50,989 bases of DNA from Candidatus Brocadiaceae bacterium (GCA_012728835.1 JAAYEJ010000011.1:1-50989); one strand, 5' to 3'. Counted from the first letter of the stretch, positions 25,217 through 33,443 are shown. The notes: generated from the letters alone by a model not told the origin. Program-made: numbers and translations.

Positions 25217-26162
25217 GCCGACCGTTCAGAACGACCTCGCAGCGATCCGCCAGATCCTGCACACTGCAACATTCGGCGTCCACCCACGTCAGGTCGGGGA
25301 AGTGCGAGAACCACGTCATCTGGTGCTTGGCGTAGCGGCGCGTCTTGCGTTTGATCCGCTCGACAGCCTCCGCAGCGGTGCACCGGCCGGCATGGACGGC
25401 CAGGAATTCCTTGTAGCCAAGCGCCTGTCGCGCCTGGGGCCCCAGGCGCCCGCGCAGGGATTCCACCTCGGCCGGCAGCCCCCGCGCCATCATCCGGTCG
25501 ACCCGCCGGTCGATCCGCGCGTAGAGCTGCTCGCGGGGCCAGCGCAGCCCCACCATCCGATGCGGCACGCGGGGAGGGCCGGCGAACTGGTCCTGCCCGG
25601 CGCTGATGGGACGCCCGGTCAGCCCCGTGTACTCCAGCGCACGCGTCAGCCTTTGTACATCGTTGGGATGAATCCGGCCCGCCGCGTGAGGGTCCCGTTC
25701 GGCCAGCCGCCGGTGCAGGCCCTCGGATCCCTCGGCGGCCAGGAGGCGCTCCAGCTCGGCCCTGAGCGAGCCGTCCCGCCCCGGGCCGTCCAGCAGACCC
25801 CAGAGAAGCGCCTTGAGGTACATCGGCGATCCGGCCACCAGGAGCGGCCGCCGGCCGCGCGCCCACACGGCCTCCATGGCCTCCCGCGCCATCCGGCAGA
25901 ATCGTCCCACGTTGCATGGCTCCTCCGGCTCAAGAACGTCAATCATATGATGCGGCACGGCGGCCATCTGTTCCATCGAGGCCTTCGCGGTGCCGACGTC
26001 CATGCCGCGGTAGACCTGCATCGAGTCCACCGAGACGATCTCCACCGGATGCCGGCGCGCCAGTTCCAGGGCCACCTCGGTCTTGCCGCTCGCCGTCGGG
26101 CCGGTCACGACCCAGCAGGGCTCCGGGCCGATGCGATCCGCCGCCGGTGCCGAATCCGTCAC
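25203..26162 (-). CDS. miaA: tRNA dimethylallyltransferase
   Basis: 319 residues. Transfers a dimethylallyl group to N6 of A37 in tRNAs that read codons starting with U. The P-loop GPTASGKT is at residues 21-28, followed by SVDSMQVYRGMDVGTAK, which holds the catalytic Asp and the prenyl-binding Thr. RLTRALEYTGLTGRPIS and the C-terminal RRYAKHQMTWF are also typical. I chose GTG 26162 because GGAGG lies about 8 nt upstream. A GTG at 26192 would add ten residues and overlap the -35 of the divergent promoter. It is divergent from the ROK kinase gene. Confidence 0.93.
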   Translation of the reverse strand: MTDSAPAADRIGPEPCWVVTGPTASGKTEVALELARRHPVEIVSVDSMQVYRGMDVGTAKASMEQMAAVPHHMIDVLEPEEPCNVGRFCRMAREAMEAVWARGRRPLLVAGSPMYLKALLWGLLDGPGRDGSLRAELERLLAAEGSEGLHRRLAERDPHAAGRIHPNDVQRLTRALEYTGLTGRPISAGQDQFAGPPRVPHRMVGLRWPREQLYARIDRRVDRMMARGLPAEVESLRGRLGPQARQALGYKEFLAVHAGRCTAAEAVERIKRKTRRYAKHQMTWFSHFPDLTWVDAECCSVQDLADRCEVVLNGRLDSP

Positions 26163-26185
26163 GGCCTTCCTCCGGGCTCGATGCG

Positions 26186-26214
26186 TTGACACCCGCGCGC
26201 GGCGCTTCTATAAT
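26186..26214 (+). promoter_or_regulatory. Perfect-consensus promoter of the ROK kinase gene
   Basis: TTGACA (26186-26191), exactly 17 bp, TATAAT (26209-26214): the full sigma70/sigmaA consensus. The start codon follows about 95 bp downstream, leaving a GC-rich leader of roughly 85 nt in which no known riboswitch was recognised. Confidence 0.85.
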
Positions 26215-26308
26215 CGCGCCGCACCGCCGACGGCGGGCCCGCGCCCGCCCCGGCGCCCCCGCACGGGGCCCGCCCCGAACGGACTCGAACGAGCCGGGAG
26301 CCGCAACC

Positions 26309-27256
26309 ATGCCCGAACTGACCGTCGGCGTCGACCTGGGAGGCACGAACATCAAGGTGGGTCTCGTCACCGACCGGGGCGAGATCGTGCACCGCCACCG
26401 CGTGACCACCGAGTCGCAGCGGGGCCCGGAGGCCGTTGCCGAGCGCATCTGCGGGGCCTGCCGCGACCTGCTGGCGGCGGCCGGCTCGGCCGCCGACTCG
26501 GTGCGCGGGGTCGGCGTCGGCAGTCCCGGCACGATCGACATCGCCAACGGCGTGGTACTGTTCTCGCCGAACCTGGTGGGCTGGCACGACATCCCGCTGC
26601 GCGGGCTGATCGAGGACGGCCTGGGCATGCGGTGCGTGATCGACAACGACGCGAACGTCGCCGCGCTGGCCGAGCAGTGGGTGGGCGTCGGCCAGGGAGC
26701 CGGCTCCCTGGTGCTGCTGACGCTCGGCACGGGCATCGGGGGCGGCATCGTGCTGGACGGCCGCATCTGGCACGGCGGCCGGGGCGTGGCCGGCGAGGTC
26801 GGCCACATGAGCATCCACCCCGACGGGCCGGTCTGCGGCTGCGGGAACCGCGGCTGCCTGGAGGCCTATGCCAGCGCCACGGCCATGGTGCGGCGCATGC
26901 GGGAGACGATCGCGGCGGGCACGCCGACCGTCCTGGCCGAGCACGCGGACGAACTGACGGCGGCGCGGATCCACGCGGCCGCCGTCGCCGGCGATCAGGC
27001 CGCCCGCGAGAACATCGAGCAGACGGGCCGCTACCTCGGCCTGGGCGTCTCGAACCTGATGCATATCCTCAATCCCGAAGCGGTTGCGTTCAGCGGGGGC
27101 GTCACGGCCGCCGGCGAGATGCTGCTGGACCCCGTGCGCCGCGAGGTGCGTTGGCGCACGCTCGAGGCCAGCCGCCGCGACGTGCGCATCTCGCTCTCCG
27201 CCCTGCCCGAAGACGCCGGGCTGATCGGGGCCGCCCGCTGCTTCATGCTGGCGTAG
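26309..27256 (+). CDS. ROK-family sugar kinase, probable glucokinase
   Basis: 315 residues. ATP-dependent sugar kinase of the ROK family; glucose is the likely substrate because the sequence resembles bacterial glucokinases, but N-acetylmannosamine or others cannot be excluded. The phosphate motif DLGGTN is at 9-14, the catalytic Asp114 in IDNDAN, LTLGTGIGGGIV at 137-148, and the ROK zinc site is formed by His166 and CGCGNRGC (Cys176, Cys178, Cys183). No N-terminal DNA-binding domain is present, so it is a kinase and not a ROK repressor. ATG 26309 has GGGAG at 8 nt. Its 3' end overlaps that of ruvX by 14 bp. Confidence 0.9.
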   Translation: MPELTVGVDLGGTNIKVGLVTDRGEIVHRHRVTTESQRGPEAVAERICGACRDLLAAAGSAADSVRGVGVGSPGTIDIANGVVLFSPNLVGWHDIPLRGLIEDGLGMRCVIDNDANVAALAEQWVGVGQGAGSLVLLTLGTGIGGGIVLDGRIWHGGRGVAGEVGHMSIHPDGPVCGCGNRGCLEAYASATAMVRRMRETIAAGTPTVLAEHADELTAARIHAAAVAGDQAARENIEQTGRYLGLGVSNLMHILNPEAVAFSGGVTAAGEMLLDPVRREVRWRTLEASRRDVRISLSALPEDAGLIGAARCFMLA

Positions 27257-27695
27257 CGGGCGGTTCGGCGCCGTCGACCCCGCGCTGCGCCGCCGCACGG
27301 TCCAGGTGGCGCTGCAGGATGATCTGCGCCGCCATCCGGTCCACGTCGGCGCGGCGGGTGCGCATGCCCGCGCCCATCTCCGAGAGCGCTCGGTGGGCCT
27401 GGGCGGTCGTCAGACGCTCGTCCATGGTCGTCACGTCCACGTGCGGCAGACGGCGCCGCAGGCGCTTGGCGAACCCGCGCACCTTGCGCGCCTGAATGCC
27501 CTCGGTCCCGTCCATCTGCAGGGGCAGGCCGACGACGATCCGCCCGACCTCCCGCTCGGCCACCAGGCGGGCGATCTCCTCGATCACGTCCTCGCCCTGC
27601 CCGATGGTCGGCAGCGGGTGCGCGGCCACCTCCAGTTCGTCGCTCAGCGCGGCCCCGATCCTGCGCTCGCCGTAGTCCAGCCCCAGTACCCTCAT
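27243..27695 (-). CDS. ruvX: Putative Holliday junction resolvase / pre-16S rRNA nuclease YqgF
   Basis: 150 residues. RNase H-fold nuclease implicated in 16S rRNA 5' end processing and in recombination. Diagnostic segments are LGLDYGERRIGAALSD at the N-terminus (Asp7), IVVGLPLQMDGTEG, DVTTMDERLTT (Glu in DER) and a C-terminal DRMAAQIILQ with Asp. The length is normal plus a short tail. The ATG at 27695 follows a G-rich stretch (AGGACGGGG). The stop overlaps the ROK kinase gene by 14 bp in convergent orientation. A likely promoter is at 27729-27757. Confidence 0.93.
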   Translation of the reverse strand: MRVLGLDYGERRIGAALSDELEVAAHPLPTIGQGEDVIEEIARLVAEREVGRIVVGLPLQMDGTEGIQARKVRGFAKRLRRRLPHVDVTTMDERLTTAQAHRALSEMGAGMRTRRADVDRMAAQIILQRHLDRAAAQRGVDGAEPPATPA

Positions 27696-27728
27696 CGCGC
27701 CCCGTCCTGAACGTGTCGTGTGCCCGCC

Positions 27729-27757
27729 ATTCTACGCGAGAACACCGCACAGGTCAC
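27729..27757 (-). promoter_or_regulatory. Probable promoter of ruvX
   Basis: On the minus strand, GTGACC (27757-27752), a 17-bp spacer and TAGAAT (27734-27729), about 34 bp upstream of the start. The -35 matches four of six consensus bases. Confidence 0.4.
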
Positions 27758-27833
27758 GGGCGGACGCGGTCGGGCAACCGCCGGGCAACGGGCGGGCGAC
27801 GAGGCCCCGGCGCCCCGGCCCCGGCCCATTTCA

Positions 27834-27873
27834 AGAAAAAGGGCCGGAGGGCGGGAATCCGCCGAAACCGGCC
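27834..27873 (-). terminator. Minus-strand terminator-like hairpin between ruvX and mraZ
   Basis: GGCCGG (27842-27847) pairs with CCGGCC (27868-27873), and an inner stem 27850-27854/27859-27863 closes a GAAT loop. Read on the minus strand it is followed by CTTTTTCTTG. No minus-strand gene is seen between here and the mraZ promoter, so what it would terminate is unclear. The 450-bp gap 27696-28145 otherwise holds the ruvX and mraZ promoters and the mraZ leader. Confidence 0.45.
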
Positions 27874-28014
27874 GACAGATGTTCCCCTGCCATATATAGG
27901 CCCCTGCAAGCCGCCGCCCTGCAGCATCCGTCATGCGCGGGCGTTCGGGCGGCCCGTCCCGCGGGGCGGACGCGGAGGCCGGCGGGATGCCGAAGAAAAC
28001 CCGAAAAAACGACC

Positions 28015-28043
28015 TTGACAGCCCGAACAGCGCCGAGTAGTAT
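28015..28043 (+). promoter_or_regulatory. Promoter of the dcw cluster
   Basis: TTGACA (28015-28020), a 17-bp spacer and TAGTAT (28038-28043), about 100 bp upstream of mraZ. It is the only clear promoter found before the tightly packed division genes. Confidence 0.65.
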
Positions 28044-28054
28044 CTGAGCGCTCA

Positions 28055-28125
28055 ACTCAAGTAGGTGTGAGCCGACTCTGACGTTACGGCATGGATATCA
28101 GGGACTTGAGTCAAGAGACTCGAAA
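28055..28125 (+). promoter_or_regulatory. mraZ leader with inverted repeat and small hairpin
   Basis: ACTCAAGT (28055-28062) and its exact complement ACTTGAGT (28104-28111) flank about 41 nt. Overlapping the second arm, GAGTC (28108-28112) and GACTC (28117-28121) form a hairpin around AAGA. These could be a regulator site or alternative RNA structures. MraZ itself is known to bind direct repeats upstream of its own gene, but clear TGGGN repeats were not seen here. Confidence 0.35.
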
Positions 28126-28145
28126 ACAGCCGGGTGGAAATGGGC

Positions 28146-28769
28146 ATGAACGAGTCAGCAATGGGTGGCGCTGAGCGATCAACGGGAAACGGCAGGGACC
28201 CCGGCATGGTGCGGCTGTTCGGCTATCAGGAGGTCCTCAGCCTGGACGCCCGCGGACGGTTCCGCCTGCCGGACGAGTTGTCGGGGCTGCTCTTCCGCGA
28301 ACTCGGCCGCGCCTCGCGTTCGGCCGGCGCCTCGGCCGCCCCGGCCGCCTACGAGCGACTGGCCTTCTACTTCGTGCCCGGCACGCGGCGGCGCATCTTC
28401 CTGTACCCCACGCCGAACATCGACCTGGCGGTGCGCAGCTTCGAGCAGCCGCCGGCCGGCATGCCGCCCGAAGTCGTCCGCCAGGCGCGCGACTACTTCT
28501 ACAACCACATGCGATTCGTGGACGCCGACAAGCAGAACCGGCTCCTGATCCCGGAGGCCCTTCGCCGGCATGCCGAGATCGGCGAGCAGGTGCAGCAGAT
28601 AGCGCTCGTGGCGCAGAACTACTGGCTCACGCTGAGCCGCAGCGAACTCGTCGAGAAGGAGATGGCGGAGAACCTGGGCGCCTTCGAGCAGGTCGCTGCC
28701 GACCTGCTGGACCCGGTCTGCAGGCCCACGCGGGGGTTCGTTCCGCCCGAACCCGAGAGCGACCGGTGA
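28146..28769 (+). CDS. mraZ: Transcriptional regulator MraZ, extended form
   Basis: 207 residues against about 145 in most bacteria. DNA-binding regulator of the division and cell-wall cluster. Two SpoVT/AbrB-type half-domains are visible: LDARGRFRLPDEL near the N-terminus and VDADKQNRLLIPEALRRH in the middle, the second being the D-K-Q-x-R motif. An Ala/Ser-rich insert follows the first half, and the C-terminal tail is longer than usual. Starts at 28134 (GTG), 28140, 28146 or 28206 (ATG) are possible. I prefer 28146, with GGTGG 8 nt upstream; 28206 would give the standard N-terminus MVRLFGYQE. It is the first gene of the cluster. Confidence 0.87.
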   Translation: MNESAMGGAERSTGNGRDPGMVRLFGYQEVLSLDARGRFRLPDELSGLLFRELGRASRSAGASAAPAAYERLAFYFVPGTRRRIFLYPTPNIDLAVRSFEQPPAGMPPEVVRQARDYFYNHMRFVDADKQNRLLIPEALRRHAEIGEQVQQIALVAQNYWLTLSRSELVEKEMAENLGAFEQVAADLLDPVCRPTRGFVPPEPESDR

Positions 28770-28806
28770 CTATGCGGCGGCCTGGCGTGCATGGACGGGA
28801 TGGACT

Positions 28807-29772
28807 ATGCCTCTCGTTGTCCCACAGTGTCGGACTATGGTCGAGCATGAGCACAACAACGCGCCGGTCGGCCCCGTCCTGCACCGCCCCGCCATGGTGG
28901 CCGAAGTCCTCCGGGTGCTCGCCCCGGCGCCCGGAGAGGTCGCCCTGGACCTGACCGTCGGCACCGGCGGGCACTCGGTCGCGCTGGCACGCGCCCTCGG
29001 CCCGGACGGGCTGCTGGTCGGCATCGACGCGGACCCCCGGGCGCTGGAGGTGGCCCGTTGCCGTCTTGCCGGGGAGGCCGCCTGCCGGTTCGAGCTTCAC
29101 GCCGGGCGGTTCGGCCAGGTCCCCGCGACCGTCGCCCGGACCGGCGCATCGGCCTTTGACTGCGTCCTGGCCGACCTCGGCGTGGGCACCCATCAACTGG
29201 ACGATCCCGCGCGCGGCTTCGCCTTCGAGTCCGACGCGCGTCTCGACATGCGCTTCGACCCGTCGGCCGGCCCTTCGGCCTGGGAGGTCGTCAACTCCCT
29301 CCCGGAAGAAGGGCTGGCCGACGTCTTCTACCGGCTCGGCGAGGAACGCCACAGCCGTGCCATCGCGTCGGCCGTCTGCCGCCGGCGCCGGGAGCGCCCG
29401 ATCGACACGCCCGCCGAACTCTCGGACCTGGTCAAGGGAGTGGTCGCCCGCCGCACGCCGCGCCGGCACACGTGGCGCATCCACCCGGCCACGCGCGTCA
29501 TGATGGCCCTGCGCATCTACGTGAACCGGGAGATGGAGGAGCTGGACGCCCTCCTGGACGCCCTGCCCGGGCTGCTGCGTTCCGGCGGGCGCGCGGCCGT
29601 GCTGACCTACCACAGCCTGGAGGCCCGGCGCGTCAAGCAGGCATGGCGCCGCCAGGCGCAGGACGGGCTCCTGACGTTGCTGACCCGATCGCCCCTGCGC
29701 CCGACCGAGCAGGAGCAGGCCGAGAACCCGCGGGTGCGAAGCGCGCAGTTGCGCGCGGCCCGGAAGCTATGA
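28807..29772 (+). CDS. rsmH: 16S rRNA (cytosine1402-N4)-methyltransferase
   Basis: 321 residues. SAM-dependent enzyme that methylates N4 of C1402 in the decoding centre. The SAM site is LDLTVGTGGHS, and the family signature ADLGVGTHQLDDPARGFAFESDARLDMRFD is nearly complete. The C-terminus has AVLTYHSLEARRVK. The ATG at 28807 is used; an ATG at 28837 is an alternative and gives MVEHEHNN, closer to the usual family start. It lies directly after mraZ as in most dcw clusters, and its stop overlaps the ATG at 29769, just upstream of the ftsL-like gene. Confidence 0.95.
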   Translation: MPLVVPQCRTMVEHEHNNAPVGPVLHRPAMVAEVLRVLAPAPGEVALDLTVGTGGHSVALARALGPDGLLVGIDADPRALEVARCRLAGEAACRFELHAGRFGQVPATVARTGASAFDCVLADLGVGTHQLDDPARGFAFESDARLDMRFDPSAGPSAWEVVNSLPEEGLADVFYRLGEERHSRAIASAVCRRRRERPIDTPAELSDLVKGVVARRTPRRHTWRIHPATRVMMALRIYVNREMEELDALLDALPGLLRSGGRAAVLTYHSLEARRVKQAWRRQAQDGLLTLLTRSPLRPTEQEQAENPRVRSAQLRAARKL

Positions 29773-29780
29773 GGTGCAGG

Positions 29781-30113
29781 ATGACACCGATCCGCGTGAC
29801 GGCAATCATCTTCCTGGCCACGGCGCTCGCCCTGGGCGTCGTCTGGCAGAACGCCCGCATCCGGCAGGTGGGCTACGAGCTGTCGGCGCTGAACGGGCGC
29901 CTGGCCGAGCAGCGCGCCGAGCTGGCCATCCACAAGGCGCATCTGAGCAAGCTGAAGAGCCCCCAGCGCATCGTGGCGCTGGTGGAGTGGCTGGGGCTGG
30001 ACCTGCAGGAGCGGCCCGTGCCGCTGCCGCCGCGTCCGGACGGCGCCGGCACGCCGGCCGACGTGCCGGCCGACGAGGCCGAACGGGCCGTCGCCGCCCT
30101 GTCGATGCCATAG
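29781..30113 (+). CDS. FtsL-like small bitopic division protein
   Basis: 110 residues. A short N-terminus, one transmembrane helix (about 5-22, VTAIIFLATALALGVVW) and a periplasmic coiled coil (about 25-60) containing KLKSPQRIVALVEWLGLDL, then a Pro-rich tail. FtsL and DivIC proteins are poorly conserved and share exactly this layout; the place between rsmH and ftsI is that of ftsL. The ATG at 29781 follows GAGGTG closely; another in-frame ATG at 29769 overlaps the rsmH stop (ATGA). Its role would be to help FtsQ and FtsI/FtsW form the peptidoglycan-synthesis complex. The call rests on topology and position. Confidence 0.7.
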   Translation: MTPIRVTAIIFLATALALGVVWQNARIRQVGYELSALNGRLAEQRAELAIHKAHLSKLKSPQRIVALVEWLGLDLQERPVPLPPRPDGAGTPADVPADEAERAVAALSMP

Positions 30114-30139
30114 GAAGGAACGCCGGGTCGCGATCACAC

Positions 30140-31915
30140 ATGGGGAACGCGCACGCAGACAGAAGCGCCGTGGGGGACGAGGGCCGGGCGGGCCGCGGGC
30201 TCCGGATCCGGGCGGGCGCCGCCATGGCCCTGGTGCTGGTCGCCTTCCTGCTGCTGGCCGGCCGCCTGGGGCAGATGCAGATCAGCCAGGGGGCCGAATA
30301 CCGCCGGCTGGCCGACCAGCAGCAGATGCTGGACCGTGAACTGGCGGCATGGCGCGGCCGCATCCTGGACAGCCGCGGCCGGCTTCTGGCCTCCACGGTG
30401 CAGCGCTGGAGCGTCTACGCGGACCCGCAGGCTATCGCGGACCCGGACGGCGCCGCCGTCCTGCTCGGCAGCACCCTGGACCTGCCCGTCGGACGCCTGC
30501 GCGAGCGGCTCGCACGTGATCGCTCCTTCGTGTGGATCAAGCGGCAGGTGACCGAGCGCGAGGCGGACGCGGTGCGCGGGCTGGCCCTGCCCGGCATCCA
30601 CATGCGCCGCGAGAGCAAGCGCCTCTATCCGCAGGGGCGCCTGGCTGCGCACGTGATCGGGTTCACCGACATCGACGGGCGCGGCCTGGCCGGCATCGAG
30701 GCCCGCATGGACGCACTGCTGCGGGGCCGCCCGGGCAGCGAGTCCGTCCTCTGCGACGGCGGACGCCGCATCATCTGCCCGCCGGCCGGGAACCGCACGC
30801 GCGAGCCCTTCGACGGGTTCGACGTGCAGTTGACGCTGGACGCCTACGTGCAGGCCATCGCCGAGGAGGAACTGGCCGCCGCCGTGCGCAGCCACCAGCC
30901 GGAATGCGCGACCGCGCTGGTGATGGACGTGCTGGACGGGTCGCTGCTGGCCATGGCGTCCTGGCCGGACTTCGACCCGCAGGCGCCGGCCGACAGCCCC
31001 GTGCGCAACCAGCGGAACGTGGCCATCTGCGACGCCTACGAGTTCGGCTCGTCGTTCAAGCCCGTGGTGGCGGCCCTGGCCCTGGAAGACGGCACCGTGC
31101 GGCCCGAGACCACCTTCGACTGCCACCAGGGCCGGTGGCGCATCGGCCGGCGCACCCTGAACGACGTCCACGCCTACGGGCTCCTGACGGTCAGCGACAT
31201 CCTCTGCCATTCCAGCAACATCGGCATGGCGCAGGTCAGCATGGCGCTGGGCCTGGAGCGCCTCTACGCCGGCATCCGGCGCTTCGGCTTCGGCCGCCCC
31301 ACCGGCATCGCACTCCCGGGCGAGTCCGGGGGCATCATGCGGCCGTTCCGCACGTGGAACGACTACAGCGTCGTGAGCGTCTCGTTCGGGCAGGAGCTGG
31401 CGGTGACCGCCCTCTCGCTCGTGCGCGCCTTCGCGGCGCTCGCCAACGGCGGGCGGCTCCCCCAGCCCCACATCGTCCGGTCCATCCGGCACACGACCAC
31501 CGGCCGGGAGATCTACTCCGCCTCGGGCGCCCTCGGGGCCACGCACCCCGTCAGTGCCGCCACGTCCGGCCAGGTGCTGACGATGATGCGCCGGGTGGTC
31601 GAGGAGGGGACGGGCCGCCAGGCCATCAGCGCGGAGTATGCGCTGGCGGGCAAGACGGGCACCGCGCAACTGCTGACGGAAGACGGCCGCGGCTACAGCA
31701 ACTCGCGCCATCTGTCCACGTTCGTTGCGGTCGGGCCGGTGCCCGACTGCCGCATCGCCGTGCTCGTCACGCTCAAGGCGCCGACCAGGCACGGCTACTA
31801 CGGGGGCACCGTGGCGGGCCCCGCCGTGCGGAACATCTGCCTGCGCACGCTCAGGCACCTGCGCGTCCCGCCGAGCGAGCCCTCCCCCATCCTGGCCTTG
31901 GGAGCGCACCCATGA
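30140..31915 (+). CDS. ftsI: Class B penicillin-binding protein FtsI (PBP3)-like transpeptidase
   Basis: 591 residues. DD-transpeptidase that cross-links septal peptidoglycan. One transmembrane anchor (about 28-45) is followed by the class B N-terminal domain (RGRILDSRGRLLA) and the transpeptidase domain with Ser304-x-x-Lys307 (GSSFKP), Ser358-x-Asn360 (SSN) and Lys505-Thr-Gly507 (KTGTAQ). All catalytic motifs are intact. No PASTA domains are present. The ATG at 30140 has only a distant GGAAGGAA, so the start is moderately certain. Its stop overlaps the murE start (ATGA, 31912-31915). In known planctomycetes FtsI is retained despite the loss of FtsZ. Confidence 0.93.
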   Translation: MGNAHADRSAVGDEGRAGRGLRIRAGAAMALVLVAFLLLAGRLGQMQISQGAEYRRLADQQQMLDRELAAWRGRILDSRGRLLASTVQRWSVYADPQAIADPDGAAVLLGSTLDLPVGRLRERLARDRSFVWIKRQVTEREADAVRGLALPGIHMRRESKRLYPQGRLAAHVIGFTDIDGRGLAGIEARMDALLRGRPGSESVLCDGGRRIICPPAGNRTREPFDGFDVQLTLDAYVQAIAEEELAAAVRSHQPECATALVMDVLDGSLLAMASWPDFDPQAPADSPVRNQRNVAICDAYEFGSSFKPVVAALALEDGTVRPETTFDCHQGRWRIGRRTLNDVHAYGLLTVSDILCHSSNIGMAQVSMALGLERLYAGIRRFGFGRPTGIALPGESGGIMRPFRTWNDYSVVSVSFGQELAVTALSLVRAFAALANGGRLPQPHIVRSIRHTTTGREIYSASGALGATHPVSAATSGQVLTMMRRVVEEGTGRQAISAEYALAGKTGTAQLLTEDGRGYSNSRHLSTFVAVGPVPDCRIAVLVTLKAPTRHGYYGGTVAGPAVRNICLRTLRHLRVPPSEPSPILALGAHP

Positions 31916-33432
31916 CCCAGACGGCAGAGCCGCCCCGCGCAGTGAGGCTCAGCGACCTGCTGGCCGTCCTGCCCTCCATCCGCATCCGCCCCGCCGCAGA
32001 CCCGGCGATCACGTCGCTGACGAACGACTCGCGGGCGGTCGGCCCGGGCGCCCTGTTCGTCGCGGTGCGGGGCACCAGGGCCGACGGGCACACGTTCATC
32101 CCGCAGGCCGTCGCGCAGGGCGCGGCCGCCGTCGTCTGCCAGGAGGCCCCCGCGGCGGCGCCCGAATGCCCGATCGTGATCGTCCAGGACGCCCGCCTGG
32201 CCCTCAGCGCGCTGGCCGACCGCTTCCACGGCTGCCCCACCGACACGCTGACGGTGACCGGCATCACGGGCACCGACGGCAAGACGAGCACGACCGAGAT
32301 CCTGCGGGCCATCTTGAACACCGCCGGCCGCCCGGCGGGGTCCGTCGGCACGCTGGGCTACTGCATCGGCGGGCGGTGGACGGACTCCGACCTGACCACG
32401 CCCGACCCGATCGCGCTGCACGCGGCCTTCGCCCGGATGGCGGCCGCCGGCATGACGCACGCCTGCATGGAGGTCAGCAGCCACTCGCTGATCCAGCACC
32501 GCGTGGCGCACGTCGACTTCCGCGTGGCCGTGCTGACCAACATCACGCGCGACCACCTGGACACGCACGGCACGCGCGCGGACTACGCGCGCGCCAAGCG
32601 CATCCTGTTCGAGATGCTCGCGCCGGGCGCCGTCGCCGTCCTGCCCGCCGGCGGCGAGTTCACGGAGGACTTCCGGGCCTCCACCGCCGCCGAGGTGCTC
32701 ACCTACGGCATGGACGGGCTGGCGGACGTGACCGGCCGGATCGTCTCGCTCGACATGCGCGGCATGGAGCTGGACGTGCGCACGCCGTTCGGCGCCTGCC
32801 GGGTGTGCACGCAACTGGTGGGCAGCTTCAACTGCCTGAACATCCTGGCGGCCGCCGCGGCGGCGTTCGCCCACGGGATCGACGGCGAGGCCGTCCGGGA
32901 GGCCCTGGCGGGCTTCCCCGGCGTGCCCGGCCGCCTGGAGCGCATCCACGTGCCCGGCCGCGCCGATCTGCCGGCCGTCTGCGTGGACTACGCCCACACG
33001 CCGGCCGCCCTCCAGAAGGTGCTCGGCGTGCTGCGCCCGCTGGTCGGCGGCCGGCTCGTCTGCCTGATCGGCTGCGGAGGCGACCGCGACACGACCAAGC
33101 GCCCGATCATGGGCGACACCGCCGCGTCCATGGCCGACGTGGCCGTGTTCACGGCCGACAACAGCCGCAGCGAACGCACCGAAGACATCATCGCCCAGAT
33201 GGCCGCCGGCGTGCAGCGGCGCGACGCCGAAGTGCACGTCGAACCCGACCGCCGCCGCGCCATCCGGCTCGCCATCTCGCTGGCCGGCACGCCGGCCTCC
33301 ATGGTCGCCCTGTGCGGCCGGGGCTGCGAACGCTACCAGAAGATGGCCGGCCTGAACATCCCGTTCGACGACCGGGAAGTCGCGCGCGACATCATGCAGA
33401 GCATGCCTGTGCGCCGCCGCTTGAGCGCCTGA
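31912..33432 (+). CDS. murE: UDP-MurNAc-tripeptide synthetase MurE
   Basis: 506 residues. Cytoplasmic ligase adding the third amino acid to UDP-MurNAc-L-Ala-D-Glu. The ATP site ITGTDGKTSTTE is at 118-129, the SSHSL region at 189-193, and DYAHTPAALQKVL at 359-371. The amino-acid-selecting motif is Asp416-Asn-Ser-Arg419. Meso-diaminopimelate enzymes usually have DNPR, so this is a near match and suggests meso-DAP, with Pro replaced by Ser. The start overlaps the ftsI stop by 4 bp, indicating translational coupling. Confidence 0.95.
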   Translation: MTQTAEPPRAVRLSDLLAVLPSIRIRPAADPAITSLTNDSRAVGPGALFVAVRGTRADGHTFIPQAVAQGAAAVVCQEAPAAAPECPIVIVQDARLALSALADRFHGCPTDTLTVTGITGTDGKTSTTEILRAILNTAGRPAGSVGTLGYCIGGRWTDSDLTTPDPIALHAAFARMAAAGMTHACMEVSSHSLIQHRVAHVDFRVAVLTNITRDHLDTHGTRADYARAKRILFEMLAPGAVAVLPAGGEFTEDFRASTAAEVLTYGMDGLADVTGRIVSLDMRGMELDVRTPFGACRVCTQLVGSFNCLNILAAAAAAFAHGIDGEAVREALAGFPGVPGRLERIHVPGRADLPAVCVDYAHTPAALQKVLGVLRPLVGGRLVCLIGCGGDRDTTKRPIMGDTAASMADVAVFTADNSRSERTEDIIAQMAAGVQRRDAEVHVEPDRRRAIRLAISLAGTPASMVALCGRGCERYQKMAGLNIPFDDREVARDIMQSMPVRRRLSA

Positions 33433-33443
33433 GACCCCGCACG

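Noticed and set aside
28834-28900. A second start for rsmH at 28837
   Set aside because: Not excluded, but the ATG at 28807 is in frame with no conflict and has a slightly better upstream purine stretch.
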